Shown here: one piece after another, positions 50,200-59,020 of the stretch | Layout of the letters: each line of letters begins with the position of its first letter | Position numbering within the stretch: position 1 is the first letter of the stretch | Notes under the pieces: generated by a model | The model's input: only the letters and a program-made list of their open reading frames with translations | Told to the model about the DNA's origin: nothing | Database searches by the model: none | Source: Bacillota bacterium | GTDB lineage: Bacteria; Bacillota; Clostridia; Christensenellales; CAG-138 | Length of the DNA: 64,000 nucleotides | Direction of reading: 5' to 3' | Assembly: GCA_023459335.1 (NCBI GenBank) | Contig: JAEWUO010000008.1 | Coordinates: 1-64,000 of the forward strand | Made by a program: the position numbers and the translations under genes

Positions 50200-51144
50200 T
50201 CAGCTTTTGATGTCGTTTCCGTCCTGCTGCCGGTAGGTTCCCCCGGCGATAAAGCCCTGCTCGGAGCAGTTGAGCAGCTCCCAAACCGTTACAAGCTGGT
50301 AGCCCTCCTTGATGAGCTGCGGTACGATGATCTTCACCGCGTCCACCATATGCGGATGCGTATCGTGCAGCAGGATGATATCCCCGTCGCGCAGTTCCCG
50401 GCCGTTGACAATCTGTTTCTGCACATTCTGCGCGACTCTTGTGGGATCGAATTCGTGCACGTTCCCGCTTTGTGACCAGAGCACCACGGCCATGCCGTTT
50501 TCACGGGCGACGCGGTTCACGTCCCAGTCTTTATGCCCGCCCGGCGGACGAAGCGAGTGTACGACGAATCCGGCCTCGTCAAAGACCGCTTTGTTCGTAT
50601 CCTTTACAGCCCTGCGTTTGTCCACGATATTCAGGTTTTCCATGTCTTTATGCGCCCAGGTATGGTTCCCGATCTCGCAGCCGAGCGAAACCGCGCGCCG
50701 GACGATGGCTCCCGCTTCTTCGTTTTTAAACCGCCAGCCGCAGACAAAAAACGTCGCGCGGACATTGTATTCTTCCAGAATGTCGAGGATTTTATCGGTC
50801 ACGCCCGGCATGGGCCCGTCGTCGAACGTCAGCGCAACCATGGGTTTGCCGGGGTCGATGTACATGTTCCTCACCGCGTCGTCGATTTGCTTGTCGGTGC
50901 GGTTCGGATCGTACTGACGGATGAAGTTCCGGATCTGCGCGTTTCGCTCGGCATACCACGGCGCATCGATACCCGGAACGTCCGTGGGCGCGGGCGTCGG
51001 CGTTGGCGTCGGCGCCTGGGTGGCCGTCGGGACGGGCGTGGCGGGCGGCGCAGCGGCAGCCTGCTCGGGCGGAGGTGCTGCGCATCCAAAGCAGGCGCCT
51101 AATAAAAACACCGCCGCAGCCAGCGCGGCAATCCCCCGCTTCAT
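50200..51144 (-). CDS. Polysaccharide deacetylase lipoprotein (NodB domain)
   Basis: A 314-residue putative lipoprotein. The signal peptide ends in LLGAC (Cys18), followed by a Pro/Thr/Ala-rich linker (about 25-55) and a NodB deacetylase domain (about 100-300). All catalytic motifs are present: TFDDGP, the metal-binding GNHTWAH, SLRPPGG, and ILLHDTH. Such enzymes remove acetyl groups from peptidoglycan GlcNAc or MurNAc or from exopolysaccharide. The ATG at 51144 has GGGGGA 7 bp upstream. The downstream part after the domain is short. It stands alone between terminators. Confidence 0.92.
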   Translation of the reverse strand: MKRGIAALAAAVFLLGACFGCAAPPPEQAAAAPPATPVPTATQAPTPTPTPAPTDVPGIDAPWYAERNAQIRNFIRQYDPNRTDKQIDDAVRNMYIDPGKPMVALTFDDGPMPGVTDKILDILEEYNVRATFFVCGWRFKNEEAGAIVRRAVSLGCEIGNHTWAHKDMENLNIVDKRRAVKDTNKAVFDEAGFVVHSLRPPGGHKDWDVNRVARENGMAVVLWSQSGNVHEFDPTRVAQNVQKQIVNGRELRDGDIILLHDTHPHMVDAVKIIVPQLIKEGYQLVTVWELLNCSEQGFIAGGTYRQQDGNDIKS

Positions 51145-51172
51145 AAACCAGTCCCCCATTGTATGATTTCGT

Positions 51173-51181
51173 ATTATATCA
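51173..51181 (-). promoter_or_regulatory. Extended -10 promoter of the deacetylase gene
   Basis: Minus-strand TGATATAAT (TATAAT at 51173-51178 with TG one base upstream). No good -35 is seen, as is common with extended -10 promoters. Confidence 0.5.
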
Positions 51182-51327
51182 TAACCGGCCTGCTTTATTC
51201 GACCGGACACAATGTAAAATCGGCGGATGAACGCATTTGTTCCTTTGCGCCTGCTTCCCGTAGGGAAGCGGTCGAATCGTGCCATAATAATGCCTAAATT
51301 CAACAAATATTCTTCAAATGTATACTA

Positions 51328-51355
51328 TTGAAAGTTCAAATTGATTTTCTATACT
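51328..51355 (+). promoter_or_regulatory. Promoter of the HtrA-type protease gene
   Basis: TTGAAA (51328-51333), 16-bp spacer and TATACT (51350-51355), 30 bp before the start codon. Confidence 0.65.
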
Positions 51356-51384
51356 GAGAGCACACCAGAAAGGAGCGACCTAAA

Positions 51385-52692
51385 ATGGATCAAAACAACG
51401 ATTGGTACGAACGATATTCTACCCCAGCGCCGCAGGACGGCAACACGCGCCAGAAAAAGCGCGGCGAACCCCGCGGCGTACGCCTCTCGACGCTGATCGT
51501 GTTTCTGATGGTCGCGGTCCTGCTCGGCGGCCTTCTGGGCGGCCTCTATACGCGCCAATACGTAGGCGAACAAATTGCCGCGCTCTCCGCGCAGCAACAG
51601 CAGCAAACGGTAAGCAACGCGCTTAGCGAACCTAAAACCAGCGGCTCCGGCGAGCTGACGCCCGCCTCCACCAGCGGATTTGCGAGCACCTTCTCCAAGG
51701 CGCAGATCATCGAACTCACAGCACCCTCGGTCGTCGGTATCGACACCTACTACACCGGCAGCGGCAACGGCCTTTCCTTCGGCAACGGCAATAACGGCAA
51801 CGGCGCCGACGGCAACAGCCAGCAGATTCCTGTCGGCAGCGGCAGCGGTATCATCCTCACAAGCGACGGGTATATCGTTACCTGCAAGCACGTCGTCGAA
51901 AACGCCGAGACGATCAAAGTCATTCTCAACGACGACTCGGAGCATGACGCGACCCTCGTGGGTTCCGATTCCCGCACCGACCTCGCCGTATTGAAGATCG
52001 ACATAAGCGGCCTGACCTCCGCGACACTCGGCGATTCCGACATGCTCACGGTCGGTGAAGACGTTATCGCCATCGGCAACCCGCTCGGCGAACTGCGCGG
52101 AACGGCGACAGCCGGCATCGTCAGCGCCCTGAGCCGCGAAGTGACCGTAGGCAGCGTCTCCATGTCGCTGATTCAGACCGACGCGGCGATCAGCCCGGGC
52201 AACTCCGGCGGCGGGCTTTTTAACGCCAGCGGTTCGCTCATCGGCATCGTGAACGCGAAAGCCAGCAGCGCCAATTCGGAAGGCCTCGGTTTCGCGATTC
52301 CGGTCAGCAGCGTAAAGACCATCATCAGTAATCTCATCGACCACGGCTATGTGCTCGGCAGAGCGTACCTCGGCGTGTACACGCAGGACGTAACGCTTTC
52401 CTCCGGCACAAACGACTGGGGCAACAGCCTCTTCGGCAACTTCTTCGGCAGCGGTGCGAGCAGCGTACAGATTGCGCAGATCGTCTCCGGCAGCGCGGCG
52501 GAAAAAGCCGGCCTGAAGGTTGGCGACCTGATCCTCAAAGTGGACGATACGGACATCTCCTCCAACTCCGTCCTGGCATCCGTCATCAGCGGATACAACG
52601 CCGGCGACAGCGCGACGCTGACCATTCAGCGCGACGGTACGGAGCAGACCATCCAGGTCACCTTCGGCGAGTATAAGCCCGCCGAGAAGTAA
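51385..52692 (+). CDS. HtrA/DegP-family serine protease with PDZ domain
   Basis: A 435-residue membrane-anchored S1C protease that degrades or refolds damaged exported proteins. The N-terminal anchor is at about residues 33-55, followed by a Ser/Gly/Asn-rich linker. The trypsin-like domain has its His in VTCKHVVENAE, Asp in SRTDLAVLKID, and Ser in ISPGNSGGGLFN. One PDZ domain (about 330-430) carries AYLGVYTQDV and GLKVGDLILKVDDTDI. GAAAGGAG precedes the ATG. The single-PDZ, N-anchored layout is that of Gram-positive HtrA/DegP-like proteins. Confidence 0.95.
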   Translation: MDQNNDWYERYSTPAPQDGNTRQKKRGEPRGVRLSTLIVFLMVAVLLGGLLGGLYTRQYVGEQIAALSAQQQQQTVSNALSEPKTSGSGELTPASTSGFASTFSKAQIIELTAPSVVGIDTYYTGSGNGLSFGNGNNGNGADGNSQQIPVGSGSGIILTSDGYIVTCKHVVENAETIKVILNDDSEHDATLVGSDSRTDLAVLKIDISGLTSATLGDSDMLTVGEDVIAIGNPLGELRGTATAGIVSALSREVTVGSVSMSLIQTDAAISPGNSGGGLFNASGSLIGIVNAKASSANSEGLGFAIPVSSVKTIISNLIDHGYVLGRAYLGVYTQDVTLSSGTNDWGNSLFGNFFGSGASSVQIAQIVSGSAAEKAGLKVGDLILKVDDTDISSNSVLASVISGYNAGDSATLTIQRDGTEQTIQVTFGEYKPAEK

Positions 52693-52708
52693 CGGTAAAG
52701 GTCGCCTC

Positions 52709-52812
52709 GCCCGCCTTGCGCGGGCGGTGACATAACGCCGGAGGACCCCTTCCGGCGACCGCCCCCTCAAACAAGCGAACGGACCGTCCACCCCCCCGGA
52801 CGGTCCGCTCGC
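52709..52812 (+). terminator. Three tandem hairpins after the protease gene
   Basis: Three consecutive inverted repeats are visible: CCCGC/GCGGG near 52710-52727, CGCCGGA/TCCGGCG near 52736-52757, and a 15-bp stem (one mismatch) at 52775-52812 with an all-C loop. None has a proper T-run, so they are atypical as intrinsic terminators and may protect or process the mRNA end. Confidence 0.45.
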
Positions 52813-52871
52813 GGGGGAAATACGAATCATATCCGCTCCGGGTTCCATTTTCCTCTCTTCCCGGCGGTATG

Positions 52872-52913
52872 AACGAATAAAACCGGCCGTCCGCGTCTGC
52901 GGACGGCCGGTTT
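52872..52913 (-). terminator. Terminator of the flavin reductase gene
   Basis: A perfect 15-bp stem (52880-52894 with 52899-52913), AAACCGGCCGTCCGC and its complement, with a 4-nt loop. It is followed on minus by TATTCG after the stem's own T residues. Confidence 0.75.
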
Positions 52914-52929
52914 GCTGATGCCGGACCGA

Positions 52930-53445
52930 TTAAATTTTATATGCGGCCAGCACCTCGCCGACGTAAAGCATATGCGGATCTCCGTCCGCCAGCGCCTGAT
53001 TCGCGCCGTAATACTTTCTTCGTGTCTCAGGATCGAGCGTGCTCAGATCAAGCATCTGTTTTTGCACGATGCGGCACTCAAACGCCGCGCCGCACTCCGC
53101 GACGCAATCCGCGCCGCCCGCACGCGCTGGCGCGCGCGTGAGACCCGCGTGTGTTTCCTTATCGACATCCCTGCCGGAGCGGGAGCCGCAGAAGGCGAGC
53201 TGTTTTGCCAAATCCTTCGTGCGCGGCACGCTCACGGTGAAAACTTCATTTTGTTCCATGAGCCCAAAGGTATAACGGCTCCTGCGCACCATGACCGTGA
53301 CGACGGGCTTTCCCCAGACCACGCCAAACTGCGCCCAACCAATGGTCATGGGATTCCAGATTGTGCCTCCGGCTGTTAAAAACGCGCCTCTCGGCAGCTG
53401 ATCCGCCGCCTGCGGCACGAACGAAAAAATTTCCTGAAGCTCCAT
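52930..53445 (-). CDS. Flavin reductase-like protein (FMN-binding split barrel)
   Basis: A 171-residue protein of the flavin reductase-like/FMN-binding split-barrel family. MTIGWAQFGVVWGKPVVTVMV is the FMN phosphate-binding strand, and the SRYTFGLMEQNEVFTVSV segment is typical of the archaeal and clostridial flavoredoxin-like branch. Such proteins reduce free flavin or carry electrons to other enzymes. The gene is 18 bp downstream of a small hypothetical gene and 6 bp separate that from the zinc-ribbon protein, so the three may form one transcript. Redox partner unknown. Confidence 0.85.
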   Translation of the reverse strand: MELQEIFSFVPQAADQLPRGAFLTAGGTIWNPMTIGWAQFGVVWGKPVVTVMVRRSRYTFGLMEQNEVFTVSVPRTKDLAKQLAFCGSRSGRDVDKETHAGLTRAPARAGGADCVAECGAAFECRIVQKQMLDLSTLDPETRRKYYGANQALADGDPHMLYVGEVLAAYKI

Positions 53446-53463
53446 CGTTTCTGCCCTCCTGTT

Positions 53464-53778
53464 TCAGTCCGGTTCCGTCTCTTTCCCAAAAAGGTACTCC
53501 ACATTCCTGTCCTTTTTCTTTTCGGGGAAGATTTCGAGTTCAAAATGGTCGAACGTCACGCTTTCGATGAAGTCCGCCGGAGAAAACACCGTTTGGTTAA
53601 ACCTTGCCAGCTCCTGCACGTGTTTGTTCAGCAACACGGGGCGCGCGAGATCGAGCGGTTTGACCAGCTCCGTCAGAACGGAGTTCCAACCCTGCGCATC
53701 CGAAGGCCGCGCGGGAAACTCCCGCACGGCCTCGTTTGTCGTCTTATGCTGTTTGATGACCTTCGCCCAGATTTTCAC
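53464..53778 (-). CDS. Small hypothetical protein, 104 residues
   Basis: I do not recognise a family. The protein is hydrophilic, with a basic N-terminus (MKIWAKVIKQHKTTNE) and an acidic C-terminus, and no Cys, signal peptide or membrane helix. The middle has PVLLNKHVQELARFNQTVF. Gene support comes from its tight packing: 6 bp after the zinc-ribbon gene and 18 bp before the flavin reductase. A role in nucleic acid or protein binding is possible but unsupported. Confidence 0.6.
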   Translation of the reverse strand: MKIWAKVIKQHKTTNEAVREFPARPSDAQGWNSVLTELVKPLDLARPVLLNKHVQELARFNQTVFSPADFIESVTFDHFELEIFPEKKKDRNVEYLFGKETEPD

Positions 53779-53784
53779 GGGCCG

Positions 53785-55920
53785 CTACTTATTCCAGATA
53801 AACCAACCCCACAGATACGGGGTGGTGCCGTCGGTATACAATCCCTTGAGCGTACCCGCAACCTGCTTCTTCTCTTTCAGGTCGGCGGAGTTGATCGTGG
53901 ATTTCGCGCTGCGGTTGGCGATGATGACATCCACGCCTTCCGAAACATGCACGCGGAAGATCGTGTACGGATCGGTGGCGATGATATCCGTCACTTTGCC
54001 GGTCACCACGAAGTCTCCGCTCGTCACCGTGCCGGCGACGATCTTGTCGTAGCTCTTCGTGATGTCGGCCGCGGCCTTCTTAAACGCGCTGGACGAAGCC
54101 GAAGGCGGGCGCTCCACGATTACGCTCGCGGTGCCCTTATAGTACCCATCCAGTTCGCCGACGAGATTGACGTCGTACGCGCCGACTTTCGCGATGGAAA
54201 CCACCATGGAGAACGAGCCGGTGTCCGATACGGGCGCCTGGCCGAAGCTCACGTCCGAAGACGGGCTGGTCGCTGTGATCACGGCCCCCGGCGTCGCGGT
54301 GCCGGTGAGCGTCACGCTGCCCTCCGAAGAGGATAGTCCCTTAAGATCGTTGGTGACCGTAAACGACATGGTCTGCATCACATACGGCTCGACGGTGATC
54401 ACCTTGCGGGCGGTCACCCAGTTGTTTTTGCGTGCCTCAATGGTGATGGTTTCATTGCCGCCGCTCGCGGTATTGTCCGTCACAACCGGCTCTTCGGTCG
54501 CCGTGGCATCCGCGGAACCGGCATCGGGGGAAACGGATGCATCCGGAGACACGGAGGCGTCCGGGGAAGCCGACGGGTTCGGAGTCGCGGTCGGATCGGA
54601 GCTCGCTTCGGGCGTCGCGGTCGGTTCCGTGACGGTCTTTTTCGGAGTATAGCTCGCGGTGAAGAGTCCGGTGCTGTCCACATAGACCTGCTGGTCATTG
54701 ACAAACACGGCTGTGTCGCCGTCGTAGTTATTCACCTGGCCCATGATGGCGATCGGTTCGTTCTTATAAGTCGCGGAAACGGTATCCGCAGTAGGTTCGC
54801 TGACGGTCATGGAGAGCGTCGGCACGGTTACCGTAATCTCCGGCACTGTGATCTGCGTCGGATTTCCCTCCGGCGAGATCGCCTGGATATTCGGCTGAAT
54901 CGTCAGCGTTTCGCTGTCCACCGGCGCATTCGGCATGAACACGTCCCGCGCGATGCGCAGAACGACGCGGTTGTTTGCCGCAACGGTCGCCGTATCGCTC
55001 TTCAGCGTCGCATTTGTGATGATGCGGATGGTGTCGCCTGTCGGCGCGGCGATGTCGATATCGTAGGAAATTTCGCCGGTCGTCGGGTCGGTATACTCGC
55101 TGATGGACGCGGTGTACATCTGGGCGTTGGGATCGGTCGTCGCACCCGGATTGTCGGCGTTCACATCCTGATTATTGTTCTTATTGAAGATCGTGCCGAT
55201 GGAGGCGAACATCTTGCCGATGTTGCCGTCAAAGTTCTTCTTTGCGATGTACATGCCGAACACCGTAATCAGAGCGAGCAGCAGTACGATAAGTCCCCAG
55301 AACAGGATCGTCGTACCTTTGCCGCGTTTGTGCGGCATTTCGTCGTAATCCTCGTCCTCGTATTCATCGTCCTCATATTCGTCCAGATCGTCCGCCTCGT
55401 CGCGGCGCGCAATCTTGCCGGCACGCTTCGACGGTTTAGCCGGTTTATAGTCTTCTTCGTCTTCGTCGTCGTATTCTTCCTCGTCGTCGAAGTCATCGGC
55501 GGCATAGGCGGCACGGCTCTGCTGCGCCGCTGCCCTCGCGGAATTCGCCGCAGGAGCGGATTCTCCCGCCAGGCGCTGACCGCAGTAAGCGCAAAACGGC
55601 GCGTCGGAAACAACCGGCTTTCCGCAATGCGGGCAGGCAGCCGCCGATGCGGCGGAGCGCGGCGGAATCGTCGGGCGAAACGAACCCAGAGGCGCGGACG
55701 TATCTGCGGAAAAGGAGCTCGCCGGGGTTTCCGGCGCACCGCTGTAAGCGCTCTTCGGCCAGGCGGGAGCCTTCACAAAATCGCGCGCGGGCCTTCCCTC
55801 GTCGGCAGTACCGATATCCGCATTGTTGGCGCCCGTATCCTCGTCCCTGAGCTTCGCGCCGCAAACCTTGCAAACGCTCAGGTTCTCGGCGTTATACGAG
55901 CCGCATTCCTTGCATACCAT
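53785..55920 (-). CDS. Zinc-ribbon, single-pass membrane protein with long extracellular region
   Basis: A 711-residue protein. The cytoplasmic N-terminus has two zinc ribbons (C3-x2-C6 with C17-x2-C20, then CPHCG and CAYCG near residues 92-112), followed by a long Asp/Glu-rich acidic stretch (about 145-200). One membrane helix follows (about 210-230). The outer part contains beta-rich Ig-like modules, interrupted by a Pro/Ser/Thr/Ala-rich linker (about 438-480), and a C-terminal domain with KVTDIIATDPYTIFRVHV, an OB-like strand pattern. It has its own promoter at 55990-56018. Family members with zinc ribbons plus a helix are often envelope sensors or anchors; no function is claimed. Confidence 0.75.
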   Translation of the reverse strand: MVCKECGSYNAENLSVCKVCGAKLRDEDTGANNADIGTADEGRPARDFVKAPAWPKSAYSGAPETPASSFSADTSAPLGSFRPTIPPRSAASAAACPHCGKPVVSDAPFCAYCGQRLAGESAPAANSARAAAQQSRAAYAADDFDDEEEYDDEDEEDYKPAKPSKRAGKIARRDEADDLDEYEDDEYEDEDYDEMPHKRGKGTTILFWGLIVLLLALITVFGMYIAKKNFDGNIGKMFASIGTIFNKNNNQDVNADNPGATTDPNAQMYTASISEYTDPTTGEISYDIDIAAPTGDTIRIITNATLKSDTATVAANNRVVLRIARDVFMPNAPVDSETLTIQPNIQAISPEGNPTQITVPEITVTVPTLSMTVSEPTADTVSATYKNEPIAIMGQVNNYDGDTAVFVNDQQVYVDSTGLFTASYTPKKTVTEPTATPEASSDPTATPNPSASPDASVSPDASVSPDAGSADATATEEPVVTDNTASGGNETITIEARKNNWVTARKVITVEPYVMQTMSFTVTNDLKGLSSSEGSVTLTGTATPGAVITATSPSSDVSFGQAPVSDTGSFSMVVSIAKVGAYDVNLVGELDGYYKGTASVIVERPPSASSSAFKKAAADITKSYDKIVAGTVTSGDFVVTGKVTDIIATDPYTIFRVHVSEGVDVIIANRSAKSTINSADLKEKKQVAGTLKGLYTDGTTPYLWGWFIWNK

Positions 55921-55989
55921 CTATCCACTTCCTCCATTCTGAAGCGAGAATGATTCTTATTTGCATACTCCATCCAATATAACGCAACC

Positions 55990-56018
55990 ATTATACAACC
56001 CACATCTGACGAGTGCAA
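55990..56018 (-). promoter_or_regulatory. Promoter of the zinc-ribbon protein operon
   Basis: Minus-strand TTGCAC (56013-56018), 17-bp spacer and TATAAT (55990-55995). It diverges from the promoter at 56108-56137. Confidence 0.65.
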
Positions 56019-56107
56019 AGAACATTTCGTGAACTTTTCGCTACAAAAAGTTCCAGAATCATGCGATTTTTCCTGCAGATTCAAGACCCGCGCGCCGTTT
56101 TTTCCGC

Positions 56108-56137
56108 TTGACAATATATTATCCGGTATTCTATACT
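56108..56137 (+). promoter_or_regulatory. Promoter of the T-box leader
   Basis: TTGACA (56108-56113), 18-bp spacer and TATACT (56132-56137), giving a leader of about 460 nt before the lyase gene. Confidence 0.75.
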
Positions 56138-56159
56138 GCATAATAATCGAATATTGTAC

Positions 56160-56487
56160 GGGCTATGACTGCGAAGAAGTAACGGGGGAGGCGTTTTTAC
56201 GCCAATGCCGGTCCCAGAAGAGATCTGCCGCTTGGTGCGAGGCAGACGGGAGCACCCGAGAATACGCGCAACCAGCCGCCGCCTGAACCGTTCGGAAAAC
56301 GAGCCGTCGTTTTCGTGTTCGGTAGGGATTCGCCGGGGATTCCCCCGTTATCAAAGGCAGGGTATCGAAGCGTTTTTCCGCGCATCCGTACCCGCTGAGG
56401 CCGCCGCCCGCGAGGGTGCGGCAAACCGAGGTGGTACCGCGAAACAAACCGTTCGCCCTCATGCAACTTTGCATGGGGTGTTTTTTT
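56160..56487 (+). promoter_or_regulatory. T-box leader (tRNA-sensing), apparent tyrosine UAC specifier, with terminator
   Basis: The T-box sequence GAGGTGGTACCGCG is at 56428-56441 and a terminator hairpin with TTTTTTT follows at about 56454-56487. Stem I is recognisable: TGCG (56170-56173) pairs with CGCA (56267-56270), the AGTA motif is at 56178-56181, and the distal hairpin CTGCC...GGCAG has the usual TTGGTGCGA loop. The 3' side of the specifier loop reads GAGAATACG, placing TAC (56263-56265), then a purine, in the codon position. TGGT in the T-box would pair with a tRNA whose discriminator base is A, as in tRNA-Tyr. Uncharged tRNA should allow read-through. Confidence 0.82.
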
Positions 56488-56601
56488 ACGCCTTTATCCA
56501 AGGGAAGTCCGCGTTGGAAGTCCGCGCTGGGAAGTCCGCGTTCCGCCCCGGCCGGCGGCCGCGAAATTATAAAAAAGAAAAAACCGGAGGAAACAAACAT
56601 T

Positions 56602-58050
56602 ATGGGTGAAATCAAACTGTTTTCGGGAGAAAAGCTCCCGCTCGAAATGCACAAAGTGCGTGTGGTGCAGAAACTCAACCTCCTGCCGGTGGAAGCGCGC
56701 CTGCAGGCGATGTCCGCCGCGGGGAACAATACGTTTCTTTTGCGCAATGAGGACGTCTATCTGGATATGCTCACCGACAGCGGCGTCAACGCGATGAGCG
56801 ACCAGCAGGTCGCATCCATGATGGTCGCGGACGACAGCTACGCGGGCAGCGCAACGTATTACCGTCTGGAAAATAAGGTCTGCGAGCTGTTCGGCACGAA
56901 ATATTTCCTTCCCGCGCATCAGGGCCGCGCCTGCGAAAGCATCCTCGCGGAAGCGTTCGTCAAACCAGGGGACGTGGTGCCGATGAACTTCCACTTCACC
57001 ACTGCGAAGGCGCACGTTACGCGTGTCGGCGGGCGCGTGGAAGAAATCGTCATCGACGAAGGCCTCAACGCGGAGAGCGACTGCCTGTTTAAAGGCAACA
57101 TCGACCTCGTCAAACTGAACGAGTGCATCGCGCGAAACGGCGCTGAACACATCTCTTTTCTCCGGCTCGAAGCGGGCACGAACCTGATCGGCGGCCAGCC
57201 GTTTTCGCTGGAAAACATGACCGCGGCGGCGAAAATCGCGCGCGCGCACGGCATCCCCGTCGTGCTGGACGCGAGCCTTATGCAGGACAACCTGCATTTC
57301 ATCAAGACGCGCGAGGCTGCTTGCAGGAGCATGAGCATCCGCGAGATCACGCGCGCCATGTGCGACAACGCGGACATCATCTACTTCTCCGCCCGAAAGC
57401 TGGGCTTCGCGCGCGGCGGCGGCATCGCGATGAACGACAAATCCTATTATGAGCGCATGAAGGATTTCATCCCGCTCTTCGAGGGGTTCCTCACCTACGG
57501 CGGTATGAGCGTGCGCGAGATGGAGGCCATGACGGTCGGCCTCGAAGAGACCATGGACGAAACCGTCATTTCGCAGGGACCGCAATTCATTGAATTCATG
57601 GCCCGCGAGCTGAAAAAGCACGGCGTTCCCGTCGTTACGCCCGCTGGCGGGCTCGGCTGCCATATCAACGCGAGAAAATTCCTTTCCCACGTGGACGATC
57701 ACGCGTATCCCGCGGCCGCGTTGGCTACAGCGGTGTACATCGCCGGCGGCGTGCGCGGCATGGAGCGCGGCACGCTCTCCGAACAGCGCGAGCCGGACGG
57801 GACGGAACCCATCGCGAGCATGGAGCTGCTGCGCCTCGCGCTGCCGCGCCGGGTGTTTACGATGAGTCAGGTGCTCTACGCCGTGGACCGCATCAGCTGG
57901 CTGTATGAAAACCGCAAGCTCGTCGGCGGGCTGAATTTCGTCGAGGAACCGAAAACCCTCCGTTTCTTCTTCGGGCGGCTGGAGCCGATCGGAGACTGGC
58001 AGGAACAGATCGTCGCAAAATTCCGCAAGGATTTCGGGGATAGTTTATAA
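56602..58050 (+). CDS. Tryptophanase/tyrosine phenol-lyase family beta-eliminating lyase
   Basis: A 482-residue PLP enzyme of the fold-type I beta-eliminating lyase family. The N-terminal block NTFLLRNEDVYLDMLTDSGVNAMSD and AYAGS-like YAGSATYYRLE match both TnaA and Tpl. The PLP lysine is K266 in FSARKLGFARGGG, where characterised enzymes have S-G/A-K-K-D. DAS-LMQ replaces the usual DATRC and FFFGRL the usual FFTARF, so the active site is divergent. The T-box leader suggests a tyrosine-related role. GGAGG lies 11 bp before the ATG. Substrate (tyrosine, tryptophan or another beta-substituted amino acid) is undecided. Confidence 0.85.
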   Translation: MGEIKLFSGEKLPLEMHKVRVVQKLNLLPVEARLQAMSAAGNNTFLLRNEDVYLDMLTDSGVNAMSDQQVASMMVADDSYAGSATYYRLENKVCELFGTKYFLPAHQGRACESILAEAFVKPGDVVPMNFHFTTAKAHVTRVGGRVEEIVIDEGLNAESDCLFKGNIDLVKLNECIARNGAEHISFLRLEAGTNLIGGQPFSLENMTAAAKIARAHGIPVVLDASLMQDNLHFIKTREAACRSMSIREITRAMCDNADIIYFSARKLGFARGGGIAMNDKSYYERMKDFIPLFEGFLTYGGMSVREMEAMTVGLEETMDETVISQGPQFIEFMARELKKHGVPVVTPAGGLGCHINARKFLSHVDDHAYPAAALATAVYIAGGVRGMERGTLSEQREPDGTEPIASMELLRLALPRRVFTMSQVLYAVDRISWLYENRKLVGGLNFVEEPKTLRFFFGRLEPIGDWQEQIVAKFRKDFGDSL

Positions 58051-58071
58051 AATTTACAAAAACCAATGCAA

Positions 58072-58101
58072 AAAACGCCACGCGAATTCGCGGCGTTTTG
58101 T
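58072..58101 (+). terminator. Terminator after the lyase gene
   Basis: AAACGC and GCGTTTT arms enclose a CGCGAATTCGCG palindrome, followed by TTTGTTCTG on plus. It also precedes the convergent minus-strand gene. Confidence 0.7.
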
Positions 58102-58135
58102 TCTGAAATTCACGTCTGCTGTCAATTCATTTCCA

Positions 58136-59020
58136 TTATGCGACATTAATGCCCAGCAGATGCTTCGCCGCAAGACCGATGGCGAACGACAGCGCGGCTA
58201 CGCCAAGACTGATGAGCACCATCTCGCCAAACCGTTTCCAGAACGGCAGATCCTGCGCCACGGAGATGTAGTAGTTAAACGAAAGTATGATCAGCACCAC
58301 GGCGGCAATCATGATGCAGAACGCCGCGACGTACCACCCGTTCGGCAGCAGCAGATACGGCAGTACGATCAGCACCACCGTGATCAGGTATGCCACACCG
58401 GTATAGGCGCTGGACTTGAGCGCCTGCGAATTTCTGTCCGCGCGCTGGGCGAGGTAGTTGGACGCCGCCATCGACAGCGTCGCAGCGACGCCGGTGATGA
58501 TGCCGGAGAGCGCGATGAGGCGGTTGTTCGCCAGCGCGAACGTCAACCCCGCGATGGTGCCGGTCAGCTCCACGAGCGCGTCGTTGAGCCCCAGCACGAT
58601 GGAGCCGACGTAGTGCAGTCTCTCTTCGTCGATCATCTCCATCAGGCGGCTTTCGTGCGCTTCTTCCTCGGCGATGATCGCGTTTGCTTCCGGCAGTTCC
58701 TCTTTGACCGCGTTGAGCGCGGAGATTCCCATGACCTCGGTATTCTCGAAAAATTTGATCGTAAAGGTAACGCCCAGTATGCGGCTCATCAGGGAAAACA
58801 GCGCGATCTTGCCCCGCTTGGGCGCAACGTCTCTGCCCGTATAGGCTTTCCATGTGTCATAGTGGCGCTGTTCCGCACGGGAAATCTCCAGAAATACCTT
58901 CCGGTTGTTTTCGTCTTTCAGCCGGCGCGCAATATTTCCGTACAGTAAACTGCCCGTGATCTCGTCGCACTGCATGGCAAGCAGCGTTTTTCTCATTTCC
59001 GGACTGACGGCTTTTTCCAT
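58136..59020 (-). CDS. Ferritin-like domain fused to a VIT1/CCC1-family iron transporter
   Basis: A 294-residue protein of the erythrin-vacuolar iron transporter type. Residues 1 to about 125 form a ferritin-like helical domain with metal-ligand candidates (CDEITG, EISRAEQRHYDTW, EEEAHESRLMEMI). The membrane part (about 135-294) has GLNDALVELTGTIAGLTFA, the conserved first-helix signature of VIT/CCC1, plus four more helices. Such proteins move Fe(II) or Mn(II) across membranes, with the ferritin-like part sensing or collecting metal. The ATG at 59020 follows AAGGGG. Confidence 0.9.
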   Translation of the reverse strand: MEKAVSPEMRKTLLAMQCDEITGSLLYGNIARRLKDENNRKVFLEISRAEQRHYDTWKAYTGRDVAPKRGKIALFSLMSRILGVTFTIKFFENTEVMGISALNAVKEELPEANAIIAEEEAHESRLMEMIDEERLHYVGSIVLGLNDALVELTGTIAGLTFALANNRLIALSGIITGVAATLSMAASNYLAQRADRNSQALKSSAYTGVAYLITVVLIVLPYLLLPNGWYVAAFCIMIAAVVLIILSFNYYISVAQDLPFWKRFGEMVLISLGVAALSFAIGLAAKHLLGINVA

